From: Patescibacteria group bacterium
Lineage (GTDB): Bacteria > Patescibacteriota > Microgenomatia > Levybacterales > UBA12049
Direction of reading: 5' to 3'
NCBI GenBank assembly: GCA_018900295.1
Contig: JAHIGH010000180.1
Location: 1-7,950 of the forward strand
DNA: 7,950 bases
The number at the start of each line of letters is the position of its first letter. Positions within the stretch are counted from its first letter, which is position 1. The position numbers and the translations under genes were made by a program. Under the pieces are notes generated by a model. It saw only the letters and a list, made by a program, of their open reading frames with translations. It was not told where the DNA came from and did no database searches. Of this stretch, positions 5,588-7,950 are shown one piece after another.

Positions 5588-6415
5588 TTATATTATGCTC
5601 ACTTGGTAAAAACGAACCCCCCCTATGTGTTGTTGAGCATAAGCAGACCAGTTACCACGAGCAAATGCAAGAGGATCTCCTAAAAATACGGTATTATATG
5701 CAAGATCTATTGCTATTCCAAATAAGCCTAAAAAAAGAAAGACTATCAAAGTCGCTTCTAAATGTCGCATACCCTTTCTAAGGAATAAATATTTCAGAAT
5801 AATTATCCCTGCAATTACGAAGGGGAAAATAAAACCATCGAATCTGGTCAGGACTGCCATAGTAGAGAAAAATGCAGAAGCAAAAAGATAGATTACCCTT
5901 TCTTCTTTCACCCATCGGCAGACATAATAAAAAGTCAATACGGAGAACATTAAAAATGGCATCTCCATCAAAGGGCTAACCGCTAATTCAAGTATGTTAG
6001 GGTTTAAGGAGAATAAAAGTATGGATATAATGCTCGCAAAGTGTGATTTAGAAAGGAACAACACAGATTTATAGAGGAATACAGTGGTGATAATAAAACA
6101 GATTAATACTGGAATTGAGCCAGCTAGACCACTATGCCATAAGAAATCGTTCCACACAAAAGGGATGATGATAATCTGAGTAAAGGGTGGCCAGGAACCA
6201 AACTGCGATACACCAGGAGTTAAACTATCAATAACTTGCCTTGCAATATTAAGATGGGCATTCTGATCAACAAGCACAGTAATAAGGTGGTTGGAATAGA
6301 AGTAAAATGTAGCTAGTAAACCTACTACAAGACTGTATAAAATAACCAATTTTGTTGCTTGTTTTTTATAAAAAGATTGAACTGTTGAAATAGATGTAAT
6401 AACTTTATCTTTCAT
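5588..6415 (-). CDS. GT-C-type membrane glycosyltransferase, N-terminal half of the split gene
   Basis: The ATG at 6413-6415 directly follows the TAA of the GT2 gene, with AGAGG 8 nt before it, so translation is coupled. The 275-aa product is a polytopic membrane protein with helices near 22-40, 100-120, 127-145, 150-166, 177-195, 197-213 and 220-237. After the first helix comes an outside loop with D50 in VDQNAHLNIARQVIDS, followed by GSWPPFTQ (73-80), FVWND (86-90) and later NPNILELAVSPLMEMPF (138-154) and LTRFDGF (189-195). This pattern fits polyprenyl-phosphate-dependent GT-C enzymes of the PMT/ArnT-like superfamily, where the Asp of the first loop is catalytic. The normal acidic pair is D-Q here rather than D-E. 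The substrate is unknown. The last nine residues are frameshifted. Residues after 264 should be read in the other frame. Confidence 0.82.
   Translation of the reverse strand: MKDKVITSISTVQSFYKKQATKLVILYSLVVGLLATFYFYSNHLITVLVDQNAHLNIARQVIDSLTPGVSQFGSWPPFTQIIIIPFVWNDFLWHSGLAGSIPVLICFIITTVFLYKSVLFLSKSHFASIISILLFSLNPNILELAVSPLMEMPFLMFSVLTFYYVCRWVKEERVIYLFASAFFSTMAVLTRFDGFIFPFVIAGIIILKYLFLRKGMRHLEATLIVFLFLGLFGIAIDLAYNTVFLGDPLAFARGNWSAYAQQHIGGVRFYQVSII
5617..5623 (-). other. G7 homopolymer at the frameshift junction
   Basis: Seven G on the coding strand (C on plus) mark the point where reading passes from the frame of the GT-C half to that of the GH8 half. A -1 slip by the ribosome, or one extra G added by RNA polymerase, would rejoin the frames as Ile-Gly-Gly-Gly-Ser. 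This is the longest G or C run I noticed in the window. Confidence 0.75.
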
Positions 6416-7717
6416 TTAATTGGCCTCTACTGGTACAATGCTATAATTCTTTTTGAGTAAATGTTCGCCATGGTTTGTTTTTTCCCAATGGTAGGGGTTT
6501 AAGATTATTTGTATTAGCGCTCTTACCGTAGCTATAGCTAACAAAATCCAATAAACGGATGAAAGAAGGCTGTACTTTACCATTGAGTATCTTTTTCTTT
6601 TATATGCTCCAATAAGATTAAGCCATGTAAACATAACATTTCCTAACACAAATGAGATAACTGAAAGATAAAGTATCGGTCCAGGAAAAAAGCTTTGAAT
6701 TAAAACTGAACCTGTTATGAACCACCCCAACAAAAGTATCCAATAAAAAAGATTTAAAATGTTGATGATTACTGTCCCAGGAACTGTGAATAAGAATCCA
6801 AGTAGATTACTCCAACCGCCGATCTCATTTTTAAAACGGAGAGGGTGCCTTAAATGTACAATGCTTGTTTGGATAAATCCCTTCATCCATCGCGACCGTT
6901 GCTTCATCCAGTCATTTAAATTACTTGTTGCTTCTTCTTTACTGAACGAATTCAGAATTTCTGTTTTGTATCCCTTTCTATGTAATCTAATACCTATATC
7001 ACAATCTTCAGCGACATTATATGGATCCCAAGCTCCAATTTTTTCTAAAATAGACCTTCTGAAATGCGTACTATGTCCTGATAATGGGATGGGATAACCC
7101 ATTTTTTGAAGGCCAGGTAGAAACAAATCATAGTAAAAAGAAAACTCTGCGTTGAACAGCCTTGTGATGATGTTCTGATTAGCGTTATAGTGATCTAGCC
7201 TTGTCTGGAGACATCCAATATCTGGATATTTTTTAAAGGCAAGGTATGCCTTTTTGAGCTGGTCGGAGTCGGGAATTATCTCTGCATCATAAATAACCAC
7301 AAACTCTCCTTTTGTTTGAGGAAATGCAACATTAAGAGCTTTAGGTTTTGTTTTAGGCGTAACGTTAGGAAGAATCAATATTTTGAAGTATGCTGGCAGA
7401 TTAACCTTTTTAATCGAGTCTATAGTTTTGTGGTCATACTCTTCTAGGGTAATGATTACATCCAATTTATCCTTTGGATAATCAATTGCTGTTATTGCTT
7501 CAATAATTTGAGATATTACTTTTTCCTCTCGCAATAAAGGTATAAGTAATGTGTAGTTTGGAAGATCGTGTTCTTTAACTGAAGCAATTTCTTCATCAGT
7601 AAATGAGATCAATGGTTGCGAGATGGCCTGCCAGACCACTAAGAGTTTAAAAATCATCAGTCCAAAATAAAAAAGAGCAATAGAGGCAGAGAGCGTTATT
7701 AAAATAGGAATACCCAA
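6416..7717 (-). CDS. Processive-type family 2 glycosyltransferase, XagB/cellulose-synthase-like
   Basis: This is a membrane-bound polysaccharide synthase that adds sugars from a nucleotide-sugar donor on the cytoplasmic side and probably threads the glycan outward. The frame given starts at a TTG (433 aa). A helix at 3-30 precedes a GT-A domain: YTLLIPLLREEKVI (55-68), KPKALNVAF (124-132), YDAE (143-146) as the donor/metal motif, CLQTRLDHYNAN (169-180), AEDCD (236-240) with the catalytic-base region, and QRSRW (273-277), the Q-x-x-R-W motif of processive synthases. Three or four helices follow (about 303-335, 343-370, 385-405). The cytoplasmic sequence closely recalls XagB-type GT2 proteins. 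There is no PilZ domain. The frame is open upstream to 7813 and encodes another helix, so the true N-terminus is longer and was probably cut by the IS. The polymer made is unknown; a beta-glucan would suit the GH8 partner. Confidence 0.88.
   Translation of the reverse strand: MGIPILITLSASIALFYFGLMIFKLLVVWQAISQPLISFTDEEIASVKEHDLPNYTLLIPLLREEKVISQIIEAITAIDYPKDKLDVIITLEEYDHKTIDSIKKVNLPAYFKILILPNVTPKTKPKALNVAFPQTKGEFVVIYDAEIIPDSDQLKKAYLAFKKYPDIGCLQTRLDHYNANQNIITRLFNAEFSFYYDLFLPGLQKMGYPIPLSGHSTHFRRSILEKIGAWDPYNVAEDCDIGIRLHRKGYKTEILNSFSKEEATSNLNDWMKQRSRWMKGFIQTSIVHLRHPLRFKNEIGGWSNLLGFLFTVPGTVIINILNLFYWILLLGWFITGSVLIQSFFPGPILYLSVISFVLGNVMFTWLNLIGAYKRKRYSMVKYSLLSSVYWILLAIATVRALIQIILNPYHWEKTNHGEHLLKKNYSIVPVEAN
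6424..6428 (-). promoter_or_regulatory. Ribosome binding site of the GT-C gene
   Basis: AGAGG on the minus strand lies inside the last codons of the GT2 gene, 8 nt before the ATG at 6415. It supports that ATG and translational coupling across the TAA-ATG junction. Confidence 0.6.
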
Positions 7718-7811
7718 AAGGTTTTTTAAACCAATTACAAAAACTGATAATACTAAAACGAGAAGTATAACTAAGGAAACAGTTTCAATATAAATATGCT
7801 TCTTAACGCTA
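7718..7811 (-). other. Orphaned 5' coding segment of the GT2 gene (first membrane helix)
   Basis: Reading in the GT2 frame, this stretch has no stop and no ATG, GTG or TTG. It encodes HIYIETVSLVILLVLVLSVF and then VIGLKN directly before the annotated start, a hydrophobic helix flanked by lysines. Family members, as I recall them, carry two N-terminal helices before the catalytic domain, and this would supply the first. It is probably native GT2 coding sequence whose beginning lies beyond the inserted element. Initiation at one of the ATT or ATA codons is an alternative. Confidence 0.65.
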
Positions 7812-7950
7812 TGTCAAGTACCCATTTCTTTAGACAAACGCACAGAAGCTTCCTTTTTAATATAGTAATTTTTCCTAAATTGCACCGGACTCATATTTAA
7901 TGATGTATGTCTTCTTTTATTATTGTAATAATACATTGTTTGATGAATTG
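7812..7950 (-). mobile_element. End of an IS3-family insertion sequence (continues off window)
   Basis: The transposase C-terminus ends two bases inside a TGTCAAGTACCC sequence beginning at 7812 on the plus strand, which looks like an IS3-family terminal inverted repeat (TG at the tip). The border at 7812 is inferred, since the other end and the target duplication are outside the window. The element points towards the GT2 gene, so read-through from it could now be that gene's only transcription. Confidence 0.7.
7814..7950 (-). CDS. IS3-family transposase (integrase core), C-terminal 44 residues
   Basis: The frame enters at the right edge and stops at TGA (7814-7816). It contains YYNNKRRHTSLNMSPVQF, the characteristic C-terminal motif of IS3-family OrfB/InsF-type DDE transposases (Y-N-x-x-R-x-H-x-S-L-x-x-x-x-P), just downstream of where the catalytic glutamate would lie. 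The tail RKNYYIKKEASVRLSKEMGT follows. The remainder, including the DDE residues, is outside the window, so I cannot say whether the element is intact. The transposase stop is in frame with the open GT2 sequence behind it, which is coincidental but means the two read as one frame interrupted by a single TGA. Confidence 0.88.
   Translation of the reverse strand, partial: IHQTMYYYNNKRRHTSLNMSPVQFRKNYYIKKEASVRLSKEMGT

Larger units (their letters stand above)
3591..6415 (-). pseudogene. Composite GT-C glycosyltransferase/GH8 fusion gene, split by a frameshift at a G7 run
   Basis: Two frames join at 5617-5623. The upstream frame reads AQQHIGG and then runs into nine out-of-family residues (VRFYQVSII) and a stop. 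The downstream frame has no start codon for over 300 nt, but after the G run reads SFLPSEHNIKNTFIYYGQ, continuing the same membrane protein. Adding one G (or removing two) restores an uninterrupted protein of 941 aa. In those coordinates, residues 1 to about 407 are membrane helices with the GT-C active-site loop, 408 to about 545 an outside segment, and about 560-941 the GH8 domain (E619, D677/D679, D817). The rest of the frame is undamaged, so a recent indel, a homopolymer sequencing error, or programmed -1 slippage are all possible; I cannot tell which from one sequence. The GH8 domain would face outside the membrane. Confidence 0.75.

Noticed and set aside
885..7097. Several plus-strand ORFs of 63-116 codons opposite znuC, znuA, zur, the GH8 region and the GT2 gene
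   Set aside because: Each lies antisense to a gene with clear family motifs, has cysteine- or serine-rich low-sense composition, and shows no recognisable domain.
1..7950. CRISPR array, tRNA, rRNA or defence system
   Set aside because: No regularly spaced repeats, cloverleaf, rRNA signature or defence-gene motifs were seen on either strand.

Overview
The window is about 8 kb of AT-rich bacterial DNA in which every gene I can support lies on the minus strand. The standard code fits: TGA is used as a stop and tryptophan is TGG. Short genes, unusual hairpin-rich spacers, a lone Fur-type regulator with a zinc importer and a tiny gene with a perfect Shine-Dalgarno would suit a candidate-phyla (Patescibacteria-like) or another poorly cultured bacterium. 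That placement is inference; no rRNA or marker gene is present.

Region 1 (1-2839, read right to left) is a zinc uptake operon: a Fur/Zur-family repressor, a ZnuA-like zinc-binding protein, a ZnuC-like ATPase and a ZnuB-like permease that runs off the left edge. A consensus-like promoter (TTGCAA, 17 bp, TATAAT) ends 6 nt before the regulator's best ATG, so its mRNA is probably leaderless. A perfect 5-3-5 inverted repeat covers both the -10 box and that ATG and is a natural autoregulatory operator. An AT-rich inverted-repeat spacer separates znuC from znuB.

Region 2 (2882-3428) is a small transcription unit. A strong promoter (TTGACA, 17 bp, TATACT) precedes a possible 49-aa ORF and then a convincing 54-aa gene with a perfect ribosome binding site. 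A GC-rich imperfect hairpin and an intrinsic terminator follow. I recognise neither small protein. In 3445-3590 I see no gene and no clear terminator.

Region 3 (3591-7811) is a surface-polysaccharide module. A processive-type family 2 glycosyltransferase (XagB/cellulose-synthase-like) is followed with no gap by what reads as one long gene split by a frameshift. Its first part is a multi-membrane-spanning GT-C-type glycosyltransferase and its last part a glycoside hydrolase family 8 (BcsZ-like) domain. The break is at a run of seven G on the coding strand; one extra G would restore a protein of 941 aa. The likely theme is polymerisation or export of a beta-linked glycan by the GT2 enzyme, with a membrane-tethered GT-C/GH8 protein acting on it outside the membrane.

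Region 4 (7812-7950) is the end of an IS3-family insertion sequence carrying the transposase C-terminus. It abuts the GT2 gene, whose reading frame stays open, encoding a membrane helix with no ATG, GTG or TTG, right up to the IS border. The insertion probably removed the native start and promoter of the polysaccharide genes.
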